A stretch of 64,000 nt of DNA from Erpetoichthys calabaricus (taxonomy: Eukaryota > Chordata > Cladistia > Polypteriformes > Polypteridae). The first letter of the stretch is position 1. Every line of letters starts with the position of its first letter. The translations under genes were made by a program, and so were the position numbers. The notes under the pieces are model-generated. The model made no database searches. It worked only from the letters and a program-made list of their open reading frames with translations, and was not told the origin of the DNA. The stretch is taken from NCBI RefSeq assembly GCF_900747795.2, contig NC_041401.2, forward strand, positions 464,823 to 528,822. Reading direction: 5' to 3'. Positions 45,566 through 56,515 of the stretch are shown one piece after another.

Positions 45566-46772
45566 TCAAACTAAATAAGGAGAAATCGGAAATCCTAGTG
45601 ATTGGCAAAAATGGATATAATGACAAGATAGAAATCAACTTGATCCAAAAGTTAAGACAGAGGTAAAGAATTTAGGGGTCATTATTGACTTGGACCAAAA
45701 TTTGAAATCTCATACTAATCAGATTACTATGGCAGCATTTTTTCACTTATGGAATATAATAATAATTTATTACATTTATATATAGTAAAAGTTAGACCTC
45801 ACATAACTTTGCAAGATGCTTTTGTTTTCAGTCGACTAGATTACTGTAACGCACTCCTCTCAAGACCACCCTAGAAGGACATCAATCGATTACAACGAGT
45901 GCAGAACGGAGCTGCCAGAATCTGAACTAGGAAAAGAAAATCCGAGCACATCACACCAGTCTGAGCGTCACTACACTGGTTACCGTTGTCATTTAGAATT
46001 GACTTTAAAATCCTGCGTATGGTTTACAAAGCCTTCAATAATCTCACGCCGTCCTGCCTCTCACCTGACACTCCGAGTCGTCACCTCAGATCTTCAAATG
46101 AGGGTCTGCTTAGAATTCCAAGACTTAAGTGGTGAGGCGGGCGGGCGGCCATCAGCTGTTATGCACCTCAAATCTGGAATACGACTTTACCACTAGAAAT
46201 TCGCCAGGCTGATACGGTGGAGCACTTTAAACAAACTGCTAAAAACCCGTTACGTTAACATGGCCTCCTCATCGCTTCATTTTAGTGTAACTCTGATATT
46301 CTGTATATGCACTTAATTATCCTTATCATTCATGGTGGCTCCACACACCGTACTAACTCCTACTTTCTCTGCTGTTCTCTTTCCAGTTTTCTGTGGTGCT
46401 GGTCTGCGCCCCCACCACCCGATCAAAGCACCGTGCTGTCCCTCCATTGATGGATTGGAGGCCACATGACCATCATCATCATCAAATTCTTACACATGGA
46501 GCCTGACAACCCTGAGAACTGATTGAGGTCATTGATGTTAGGTACAATGACCAGTGGGGGCTGGCCAGGTGGTCTTGTGGTCTCGGACCCCCTGCCGATT
46601 TTGTTTTTTTATTTTTGTTTTTTCTGTCCTCCCTGGCCATTGGACCTTACCTTATTCTTAGTTAATTAGTATTTCCTAATTTTTAGATTTTTTCTTTCTT
46701 CATCTTGTTAAGCACTTTGAGCTTCATCATTTCTATGAAAACGTCCTCTAGAAATGAAGGCTGTTGTTGTTG
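45565..46772 (+). mobile_element. L2 LINE, 3' part, inserted in the L1 copy
   Basis: Coding traces include LNKEKSEILVIGKNG, NLGVIIDLDQNLKSH, SRLDYCNALLSRP, ASLHWLPLSFRIDFKIL and SSNEGLLRIPRL, the C-terminal reverse-transcriptase region of L2. The 3' end is AAGCACTTTGAGCTTCATC and a (TTG)n tail at 46758-46774, the normal L2 terminus. Several stops; 5'-truncated. Younger than the L1 it splits. Confidence 0.85.
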
Positions 46773-46774
46773 TT

Positions 46775-46890
46775 AAATTCTGCCATATCCAGGGTGGGCT
46801 TACACCCTGCGGTTAATCAATCCTCGATCTCACAATTGCTGAAAAAGGGTAAGGAAGCAACCAAAGGCTTTAACTCCCGGCCAGCAGGCT
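46775..46890 (+). mobile_element. L1-type LINE, RT piece continuing after the L2
   Basis: LHPAVNQSSISQLLKKGKEA is the RT block that in L1 precedes YRPISLL. It follows directly on the L2 tail and is cut again at about 46890. Confidence 0.7.
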
Positions 46891-47465
46891 ATGCACACCC
46901 TCTTCCGGATTCCACATCAGGCAGCTGCTGCACTGGACAGCACTATGAAGACAGACTATGTGGACCACCAGGGGGCGTCCCGCTCCCTAAACCCCGACAC
47001 AGACAGGTTGAGACAGATAGCACACGTTTTATTTCCTTCACAGCACAGTACACAAGCAGCAGCTAATATACTGTGACACACTCCTTTTCTTCCTCTTTCT
47101 CTCTCTCTCTTCCTCCGTCACCTCCATTCTTTCTCACAAGCTTTGTCCTCCACCTCTCAACTCTGGCCCTCTGATAGATGGTGAAGCAGCTCCTTTTATG
47201 GGGTTTCTCAACCTTCTTCCAGGTGTGGCAGAAGTGGGGCCCCAAAGGGTTCAGCTGTAGCTGTGGCACCCCCTGGCAGCACCCACAGAGCCCAACAGGG
47301 CTGCTCCAAACTACAACTCCTGGCATGCCCTGTGGGGATCCATGGTGCAGTATTAACCCAGGGGGGCTGCCCTCTAGTGTCTCGGGGAGGACACTGGCCC
47401 AAAGAGGTTCTTTCCCTCTGTCCTTCCACCCAGCCGGGTAATGGTCCTGGCCATCCGTCACAACT
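46890..47465 (-). mobile_element. candidate solo LTR (fossil)
   Basis: Read on the minus strand it begins near TGTGACGGATGGCCAGGACC (47462), holds a TATA-like CATAAAAGGAGC about 270 bp in, and runs for roughly 570 bp without coding. This looks like a solo LTR of a Gypsy-type element, but no matching second copy or target duplication was established. Confidence 0.3.
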
Positions 47466-47469
47466 AGCT

Positions 47470-48600
47470 ATGGTATATCGTTTTTCACTCAATTGCTTCA
47501 AGACGTGCCCAGACTTACAGTAAACGACGTAAGTCGCATTATTCAAACATTGTGCCAAACATCAGGAGCAACAAAGGAGAAAGGCTTCAAACTCTCAGCT
47601 TCAAGCTCCACTGACAATTCCAAAGGTAAAAGAACTTCAGCCAATACTAAACAATGACCAAACACTGAAAAATGTATTTCCTGAACCTCCCCTCCTGGCA
47701 TACAGACAACCACCAAACCTTCAACAATTAATTGTCCGAGGCTCCCTAAGTGAACCAACAGAAAATGGCACATCTCCATGCCTACAGAAAAGATGCAAAA
47801 CATGTGCCCACATCTATGATACAGACCGTATAGTTATACCACACTGCCGACTCGAACATCACATCAAGGGATCATTTTCCTGCAGATCATCTAATGTAGT
47901 CTACCTAATTTTCTGCATGAAATGTCCTGACACTGCACTCTATGTGGGAGAAACTGGACAAACACTCCGCCAGAGAATGAACTTACACAGGTTCCACATT
48001 AAACATGGCAACACAGATGTTCCTGTGGCGGCCCACTTCAACAGCCATGGACACTGTGAGAAGGACTTTAAGGTCACAGTGCTTATGGGCAATTTCAAAA
48101 CACAGCAAGAGAGAAAAGAATGGGAAGTTAAACTCATGCTAAAATTTAATACTTTACAACATGGATTGAATAAAGACAAGAGTTTTATGGCCAGGTATGA
48201 GGATTGTTTACATCTCTCAGAATGACAGACAACCTGACTACAGACCCACATTGTTTTGAAAAACTCATTACAAACTTCAAAAGACCTTGTTGGACAGTCA
48301 TCTTATCCAGAGATCTTGACAATACATTGTTCTTTTCTCTCTTGCTAAATTAACCCTAGCCTGAATGAATCTATTAATTTTTTACATACAAAATCTCTCA
48401 TTTAAAGATTTACCAATGTTGTTTCTTGTCCTAGAGTGTGTATATAAACATAGGAAACTTCAGTTTCTGTATTACATCTTGCCTGAAGAAGGGGCCTGAG
48501 TTGCCTCGAAAGCTTGCATATTGTAATCTTTCTAGTTAGCCAATAAAAGGTGTCATTTTGCTTGGCTTTTCTCTACATTCATAATGGCTAACACGGTACA
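47470..48600 (+). mobile_element. Penelope-like retroelement, 3' part with GIY-YIG endonuclease
   Basis: The C-terminal region of a Penelope-like element: LLAYRQPPNLQQLIVRGSL, a Cys/His-bearing linker (CLQKRCKTCAHIY), then the GIY-YIG endonuclease (LYVGETGQTLRQRMN, PVAAHFNSHGHCEKDFKV) ending at 48225. Only the terminal part is present; the reverse transcriptase is not recognised, so the element is 5'-truncated. The downstream sequence (48225-48600) carries the family's 3' region with CCAATAAAAGGTGTC and the hammerhead-like core listed separately. It splits the L1 copy and looks younger than it. Confidence 0.85.
48471..48527 (+). ncRNA. hammerhead-ribozyme-like motif of the Penelope-like element
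   Basis: Core order: stem I strand ATTACA (48471-48476), CTGAAGA (48483-48489, fits CUGANGA), stem II GGGGC (48491-48495) with GCCTC (48503-48507), GAAA (48508-48511), a tiny stem III GCTTGC (48512-48517), and the stem I partner TGTAAT (48522-48527). Penelope-like elements are known to carry hammerhead motifs. The nucleotides at the expected cleavage site are not canonical, so activity is doubtful. Confidence 0.45.
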
Positions 48601-49284
48601 ACACCCTAGTACTAAAGGTAAGATCCAAAGTATTAAAAACCGTGTGTCTACTATGAACTCACCTGGGGCAAACATGTGATTAGATTAGACAAGAATTAGT
48701 CATTACACTTGGGACGGGTGAATATGTGAGCTTAATACATGCTGGACATCTTACTGTGTCAGCCAGCAAAGCGGTGAGTGCCACACTGCCATCTCAGATT
48801 GCTTCCTCCTCTCCGAGAGACACGTTTTCATCAAGCGCCAGGTCGACAACTGCTGGATCAGGAGCCAAAGCGTAGCCGTGGTCCTCGAGGATGTTATTAT
48901 CATCCTCCTCCTCCTCATCCAGTGTGTCACCCTCCATCAGTTTGTTTTCTTCTCTCCCAAACCGCTGGTCTTGAAAGTGGAACAGAGAAATCGTTCCACC
49001 AAATCAACGCTCCCTTCTTCAACAGTCACTATCCTGGCTCATAGAAATTGGGTACGGGGATGAACCATTAAGCTCTCTCTGGATATCGACTATCCATTTA
49101 GATCAGGTTTCCCACCTTGTCATACTTACTAGAAGCTTGACATAAAGGAACACAACAAAGTTCAGCTGTAGAGCTCTCTGTACACTGAAACGTAAACTTG
49201 TTTTTCTCAGAAGATTCTCACCACTAAACAAAAATCACAACGGCAGTATGGACAACGGAAGTGACTGAGCAGGCCGAGATCTGA
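48601..49284. other. unidentified insert in the L1 copy
   Basis: Between the Penelope-like element and the next L1 piece. No coding or repeat family recognised. Confidence 0.5.
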
Positions 49285-49615
49285 CGGGAAGTGCTTACAG
49301 CTTATTGCTCTCAAAAATAGCGATGTTTGCGAAAGTGCTGGCTGCCAGGTTACTAAAGACCATTGATAAATTGGTTCATTCAGAACAAACTGGGTCAACG
49401 CATATGAGATATGCTGCAGACAACATGGAAGACTACTGCATCTAATTGAGGCCACTTCCAACGTCAGATTGTCGACAGCGTTGCTCTCCCTGGATGCAGA
49501 GGAGACATTTGATTGAGCAAACAGGCAGTTTATCAGGAGGACATTAGTGGCGACGGGTTTGTTGTCGGTTTTCTTAACCTGGTGTTGTGGGGTGCATAAT
49601 CTATACATTTTGGTT
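49285..49615 (+). mobile_element. L1-type LINE, RT middle
   Basis: FAKVLAARLLKTIDKLVHSE, QTGSTHMRYAADN and LSLDAEETFD match the L1 RT stretch KVLA..L....I..DQTGF....S..N and the AFD catalytic-block start. Several stops. Continues the L1 after the 46.9-49.3 kb insertion. Confidence 0.75.
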
Positions 49616-50744
49616 TATATTTCTATTATATTTTGTTCAAGACAAGACAACAGATGAACTACATTTAGGACACATCAAAGCATATCCATCAAAGACATGC
49701 TGGTGCCTCAGGCTATCGAATAGTTCATAACCTGGGCATCTGGGACAAAAGTAGCTAAATTATTTTACAGCCTGGGAAAGGAAGACATGGCGACACCTCA
49801 GGAAACATCAGAAAAGTTTTATTGTTTGAGAAAATGGACAGTGAATTCATTCATCATATTGACAGCCAGCCAATCAGAATATCTAACAATCACATCTTGC
49901 AAAACCCCCAGTAGAATTTTAGAATAAATATGCCTCGTCTGAGGAGTGATATAGGAAGGAGGGAGGGAGAAGAAGGGACGAAGAGAACAGAGTGACGTCA
50001 GAAGAGGGCACCGGCAATGTGCGGCCATTTCCATCTGATCGTCAGAAGAGCATCTCACGAACAACTACGAGTGCTAAGATCACAAGCCACATGCGACATT
50101 CATCCTGGTCATCTTTACTCTTTCATAAACTTTTTCTAAAGACTATAAATATATCCAGACTTTACTATCAGTCCTAGTTGCTATTATTCTTTGTTCTACT
50201 GGTATTATTATTATTATTATTATTCCTGTAATAAATACCACGCTGCTTTTCACTTTCTACGTTTCGTCTTCATATCTAGAGTAACTGAAGTAATACGGTG
50301 GATTTCTTTGAGCACCTGGTGCAGTCTGAGGTTTGCCATACACTTTGTGCTGCGAGGTTTATTAAGGCTGAGGGTGAGAGTTCCACCCAACAGTAGGGAA
50401 CAGGACGTCAAGTAAGGCACTCTTGGCTGATAAATGGCCGATAGTCAAGGATGCTGAGCCTTAATGTATTCTTGGAGACCCAAAGTAATATTTAGGTCCG
50501 AAATATCATTAAAACATTGCATGTTGAAGTGCTGAGAGAGTGACAGGCTGTGTTATTCCTAAGGCACTTGTGTGGTTTAAAGTGCTGGAGGTTAACCAGC
50601 TGTGTGTCATTCATGGGGTGCTGTTGACTTTCTGGGTGTGTGTGTATGTCTATGTATGTGTGTGTTACTCTTAAGGTGCAACAGTAGATCAACCCGGTAA
50701 TGAACCTGATGAGCAGCAGAAGGGTAAGTAGAGAAGAATATCAC
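49616..50744. other. unidentified insertion, possibly LTR-like
   Basis: Splits the L1 RT. Contains (ATT)n at 50203-50223 and AATAAATACC at 50230, with promoter-like A/T content upstream, so a solo LTR is possible, but ends were not found. Confidence 0.35.
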
Positions 50745-52440
50745 AATAATACACATGGTAAAAAGTCTGCACTCAGATACTACATCTACACTTTGCCCAA
50801 ACTCAGACTTTAGCTTACCCTTTAAATGGGCAGTATGGTGTCAGGCAGGAGTGCCCGCTCATGCCTGTGCTTTTCATCCTCATTTTCGAGCCCCCCAGCT
50901 ATGGCGCTGCGTTTGAGGGTTGTCTGCTTTGACATCAATAACTGTGGCCGACACTGAACATAAAATGTTCTTACACGCTGACATCTACATCCTGGTAACG
51001 CTATGACTGACATTCCAGCCAAACTGTCCATCTGTTCAACATATGAATTTCTGTCAGGTTATCAAATGAAAGTCTGCTCTCTTGACACTGGGCGTCTCCA
51101 TGAATCATTTACTGGCGCCTCACAGTATACCCGTGGTCGGGTCATTTTGAGACTTACAGCTCACGGTTTCTTCTTCCATGCGTGAAATTTCATTAGTTAA
51201 TTCTTGGAGTACTTTCAGTGCAATAAAGGACTCCATTTGTGCATGGGGTAAACTAAATGTATCGTTTCGATTTCTAAAATGGATTTTCTACCCCGTTTAA
51301 ATGATATTAACAGGATGGTTCCTCTGGCACCACCCCCTGGTTTTGGAAAGAGGTTAAGTTGGTGCTATCAAGATTTCTTATGGAATAAAAAGAGGCCAGC
51401 ACTTAAATATAGCACCTTGACTTTTGCTAAGGTGGATGGTGGGCTTGTGTTGTGAGTGGTAACATGCTGTTATAGCAATGGCATACAAAGAGGGAGCTGA
51501 CCCCATCTTGGTTACTCTACAACAGAATTTCGTGTTCTCTTACCCTCCCTCCCTTTCCATGGTGTTAAGTCTGAGACGTTCATTCTACAACTCTCACCCG
51601 TACTTAGAGAGTTTGGGTTCGCTCATATTTACCCGTTTTTGACAATCGTGCCCTTAACTCTATCAGGGCTCATCTGATCTCGTTCCCCGTGTGGTGTAAG
51701 GCAGCTGTTCATACACTGGGTGGTCTGCTTGATTGCAGGGGCCTTAAACCCTTTCAGTTATTTATGCCAGGAGTTCTCAGTCCCAGACTCCTCATTATTC
51801 TTCATCTCCAGGTAAGATCAGCTATCAAAGCACAGGCCATTGTCCTGTCCGCTCCCCTGCCTCTGCACCCACTCATTAAATCTGCCTTTCTGCTTTGCTG
51901 TAATTCCAGGCCTGTCTGTCAATTTTATGCTACGCTGCGTTGTGCAGCAGCTAATCCATCAGATATTCAAAAAGTCTGCCAACGGGATTTGTTGTCTGCT
52001 GCAGAGATTTGTTGGGATACCATAAAGGCAAATCCAGATTATCAGTATGTGCAACTTAGATTTGTTCATCGTACATACGGTATATCACACAGTGTAAGTG
52101 TTCATTTATGGGTAAGGCCCAACTAAGGGGCCTGGCACCTTCATGTATAACTTTTGAGAAAACCCCGAGGTGGCGGAACTGTGGAGTCCTCTAGCGAGGG
52201 TCCTTATCGCCATTCCAGATATTCAAATACCAGCATCACCACAGCTCTGTTTATCTGTCGTTGGTATCTCAGCTACACAAATCACTTCTGTTGCTTTAAA
52301 TCTTCTACTGGTGTGTCGTTGCAGAGACCCCCATAGTGTATCCTTCAGACACTGGAAGTTTTCAAGTTACAAGTTGATGCTTTTAAAAGGCAAAGCTTTG
52401 AGAAGTAATGGGCCGTGAGCATTAGAAAGTGATGTCACCA
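50745..52440 (+). mobile_element. L1-type LINE, RT C-terminal half and ORF2 end
   Basis: GVRQECPLMPVLFILIFEPP (for GTRQGCPLSPLLFNLAIEPL), then FLSGYQMKVCS, and near 52170-52360 VAELWSPLARVLIAIPDIQI and the C-terminal TPQLCL-like stretch of L1 ORF2. Many stops and frame changes; clearly old. This is the 3' end of the dispersed L1. Confidence 0.75.
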
Positions 52441-52666
52441 AGAACAACCAAAGTCAGCTGGGCTGTGTTTAGGGGGTTTTCTTTTTTGTTTGTTTCTTTC
52501 TATTATGATTTGCATGCTGTGGATATTTGGTGGCTTGCTGTCACAGGTGAGTGGGCATTTTGGGGTTGGGGCCATGGAGTCTTGAAGTGTTTATGACCTC
52601 TCTAGCATCTAACATTCATAACTTTCTGATTTGTCAAACATACTTTACAATTATTTTGAATCAGCT

Positions 52667-53340
52667 GTAATGTTATATACCGCTGGGAATAAAAACTTCA
52701 TCTCCCAGCAGTCCCTGCAGTGGCTCTGATTGGACGCCTGCCAAGGAAGCAGGGGCTGCTGGGAAAAAGAAGGCCAGCGCGAGTTTTAAAAGGAGAGAGG
52801 AGAGGCTCTGTCTGGTTTATCTTCCTGTTCCTTGCCTTTGGATTCTTGTTCTTGTCCCGGATGATCTCCCATTCGTGTGTGCGGACTGTCTGGTGTCTGC
52901 CTGCTGCGTGAGGACTGATTGATCATTGACCTTCAGAGGAGGAGTGCTCTCGATCCCATCGCTCTTCATCATCAGGATATACCGGTAGGACTGTTGTGTA
53001 CGTGTACTCACAGCGAGATGACCTCTCGATTGTTCAGTCTCCATCATTTCACTGCATTGGTTGCCGTTTCCTGTGGACGTTGTGATGGACTTCATCGTGT
53101 GTAGTTTCGGTTTGTTGTTTCTGAGTTCATGTTTATTGTGTATTCGCCAGAAAGGGGACTGGGGTGGGTTGATTTAGTTTGTGTAGTTAGATTGCATTCA
53201 TTGTTGTTTAATACATTCTTCAATTTCTGTTTCATTGCCATTTGCCTCTTTGACTCCGTGAGGGTGCGTGTGTAAGTCGGGCCAGGGCTGGGTGCGTTCC
53301 TGGGGTCCTCACCTAAAAAATAAATAAATCACCGTCAATA
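52667..53340 (+). mobile_element. candidate solo LTR (fossil)
   Basis: Starts TGTAATGTTATATACCGC, has TTTTAAAAGGAGAGAGGAGA as a possible TATA region at about 52785 and AATAAATAAATC near the right end (53320). About 670 bp, no coding. A solo LTR is the best guess; no partner LTR or target duplication was established. Confidence 0.3.
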
Positions 53341-53699
53341 GGTGGTGTGAATCTTAGCTGGGTCTTTTCACAGCGCTACTCTGTATATGTTTTCCTGTTT
53401 TTACATCACTATATATCATATCTTACTTCAAATACATAATTGATCACAAAAAAAATAAGTTTGTAAGCCAAAAGCAGACAATTTAATACATAGCTCTCTG
53501 ATTGTACAGGCACACACACACCACTGGTCAAAGGGTTGTGGACACTGGGGGTCTCTTTAAACCCAACAGACTGACCCTCAGGACACAGGTTAAAAGCACC
53601 AAGAAGACATTTCATATTTTTTTCTTCTTTAAATGGTGTCCTCCAAACACCACAGCCACAGACAAACAGGCAAGTAAACACAACACCAGCACAAATAGC

Positions 53700-54240
53700 G
53701 CCTTGATGTGTGGAGTACAAGTCCCAGGAGGTTCTGCTCAAGCTTTATAACACACTGGTGAGGCCTCATCTGGAGTCCTAGGTGCAGTTTGGGTCTCTAG
53801 GCCACAAAAAGGACATAACAGCACAAGAGAAGGTCCAGAGAAGAGCGACTAGGCTGATTATGGGGGGCTACAGGGGATGAGTTATGAGGAAAGAATAAAA
53901 GAGCTGAGCCTTCACAGTGATGAAGAGGAGACCTGACTGACTGAAGTGTTTAAAATGATGAAGGGCATTAGTCCAGTGGATCGAGTTCATCAAGAACACG
54001 GGGACACAGCTGGAGACTTGTGAAGGTAAATTTCATACAAACATTAGGAGGTTTTCTTTACACAAACAACGATAGACACTTGGAATAAGCGACCAAGTAG
54101 TGTGGTGGACAGTAAGACCTGAGGGACTTTCAAAACTCGACTTGATGTTATTTTAAAAGAAATAAGTGGAGAGGACTGGTGGGCTTTGTTGGGCTGAATG
54201 GCCTGTTCTCGTCTCGAGAGTTCTAATGAGCAGCAGCAAA
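53700..54240 (+). mobile_element. CR1-like LINE 3' end
   Basis: LVRPHLES, KDITAQEKVQRRATRLI, and FHTNIRRF with GLCWAEWPVLV match the C-terminus of CR1-group reverse transcriptases. The 3' end is GAATGGCCTGTTCTCGTC and TTCTAATG at 54220-54230. Frames broken; 5'-truncated. A minus-strand relative lies at 63700-63910. Confidence 0.7.
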
Positions 54241-55559
54241 GGAGGTGAATGAAGCCTGGAGAGTTGATGCCAACAATTCCTGCTGGTGTTCCAGCTTGGG
54301 CTGATTACTGACAAGCCCTCTGTCTGTAGAAAGGCAGTGCTGGAACATCCGTGTTGCTGTGCACCCTATGCAGCATTATCTGGACAGTATTATGCCGTAT
54401 ATTGCTATTATAATGGTTAGAAAAAAAAACTATTAAAGGAAGACAGAAGGACCATTCTGACCCTAAAGGTGAAGAGAAACTGCAAGTCCAGCATCCTTCA
54501 CCACCAGGAGGAACTTGCAAATATAATGGACAGGATCAGGTCTGCAGACCCAAAGCCACCATAAAATCACAAGTCGGGATCAATGGGAGCCTTCAAATTA
54601 GTTGAGAAGAGTCCCACTTTAGCCAGGACAAAATGACGTCATCCCATCAGTCCCAGCACACACCTGCTGCCTGATGGGAATTGTTCATTTATATATTTGT
54701 TCTGTTTTAAGTTGGACCAATGGCAACGCACAAGCAAAATGTTTTCAAACTTGGGTCTGCCGTTTTTGTGTGATTGGTAAACAAACAGGCGGTCAAATCA
54801 ACACAACACAACTTTAACATTAAAAGCTAACATTCCTTTCAAATATTCAGAATCCTTTTTTTTCCCCAAGTCTGCCCCTTCCCTTTTTCAATTACCAGAT
54901 ATCTAATTTTGTGTTTTAATGTCTCCAGATATTTCCCAAACTCTTTACTTTTCATCACCAAATTCTAAAGTTTATCATTATTTATGTTTTAAACCAAAAC
55001 TTCGCCATTCAGGACGCTGCTGTTCCGTTTCCAGTTCCTTCTATATCTTGTTTTTTGTATTTGCTCATTGAAAACTTTATGATTTTTGAACCACTTTATG
55101 GTCTGTTAGTCACAAATGCTGCCCTTCTTATTCTTTTTCTATTCTTGACGGAGCACTTAAATCTTTGTTGTGCCCGTACAAAAGGGGATTTTTAATTCTC
55201 CAAATGTCCATTAAGTTTTGATTATTCCAGAAAGTCTCCAGGCCATTTGTATTGTATGATGGTCTGGCGCTTACTGCTCACATGTTTGTTCGATTCTCCC
55301 CGTTTCGCAAGTTTCGCTTTAACGTTCAGATTCAGCGTCCTCCGTCTTTGCAGTTCCTCTGTACTGGCATCTCGCCTGGGCATTATTGGGGTGGCTGGCT
55401 TGTCCCCGATGCTGCGGCCGCAGTAACATTCTCACTACCCTAAAACTGGTCCAAATGCGCTCAGAAAGTGTCGGGTTAATGTTGCTCATCTGTTAAAAGC
55501 TCAGACATTTATACGACGCGGGTTTTATTCGTTCTCGCCCACCTGTCCGTCCATTTCCC
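54241..55559. other. no gene recognised
   Basis: AT-rich DNA between the CR1-like element and the PMS1 promoter. Nothing seen that can be named. Confidence 0.5.
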
Positions 55560-55832
55560 ACCCCGCCTACGCCGCTTTCGACTCTTCTTTTGAAAGGAAG
55601 CTTTTATTTTGAAGACATGCGAGGGGGAGTGGCTCTAGCGGAGCGTGGCAAATGGGCGCTTAGCGTTTGGCGGGTCGCGCACAGGGAACTCACTACGCAT
55701 GCGCAGTGTGAAGGCTCCGCGGCGGCCGCTTAATTCGTTGCTTGCCGGGCTGAGACTCCGAGGCTTCTCGGGTTAGGAGACGAGACATCGTGTAACGCGG
55801 ACCGCTCATGAATGGAAAGAGCTGAGAACGAG
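55560..55832 (+). promoter_or_regulatory. PMS1 CpG promoter and noncoding exon 1
   Basis: CpG-dense block with an NRF1-type palindrome ACGCATGCGCA at 55695-55705. The exon ends at the good donor GAG|GTGAGT (55832/55833). If spliced to the acceptor at 60110/60111 it supplies two upstream ATGs: 55808 (a five-codon frame) and 55812 (a frame that overlaps the PMS1 start). Confidence 0.7.
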
Positions 55833-56326
55833 GTGAGTGTCGCGAAGCAAAGCGAGCGCCAGTTAAGTGCACGGTTTATAAATGCAGGCTGAGTTGTACG
55901 TAATATAACGATTCACGTCGCTCGGCTGCTTTAGCTTGGTACGTTGTTCACAAATCTTACTGCAAAAAGCGTATGAACACAATACTACAGGTGCAAAGTG
56001 GGCACACCACATAAACCCCGTCTCACGACCTGCAGCTGGCTGTTTGCTCCGTTTGCCCAACGCACGCACTGCAGGAGTCTTTTTTGCTTCTGAACTTTCG
56101 TTAAACGACGCGGTTATCCCTCAGTTACGTTCAGACGGGACTCTGCAGAGTGCGTTCGTTTTGTTTACTGCGGTGCCTTTTCTGTAGTCGGCACCATCCC
56201 AAGCCAGTCGAAAATCACACACACAGCCAGCATGCAGGGGAATGAGTGGCTTTGGCTTCTCTCGTGCTTCCTACCAGTTCAGGGTTGATGGCTGGCCTGT
56301 CGGCTTAACAATCTGTCACCACCGAA

Positions 56327-56515
56327 CATGGCAGTGTGGCTCAGTGGTTATGGATTTGGACTTAAAACCCTGAGACTACTGTGAGGTCATATCTTGGTAC
56401 TGACGCTGTGTGACCCTGAGCAGATCACTTCACCTGCCTGCACTCCAAATGGAACAAATGGATGTGGAAAGTCGCCTTGGGTAACGACGTCAGCCAAATA
56501 ATAAGTAATTGTAAC
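56327..56515 (+). repeat. tRNA-derived CORE-type (MIR-like) SINE
   Basis: The head GCAGTGTGGCTCAGTGGTTA is a tRNA A-box region and the degraded B-box follows near 56382. The body CTGTGTGACCCTGAGCAGAT followed by CACTTCACCTGCCTG is the CORE domain shared with MIR. It ends GTCAGCCAAATAATAAGTAA. Confidence 0.7.

Noticed and set aside
42610-52440. Reading the reverse-transcriptase frames as host genes
   Set aside because: They are in L1, L2 and CR1 family order, with stops and insertions, so they are transposon remains.
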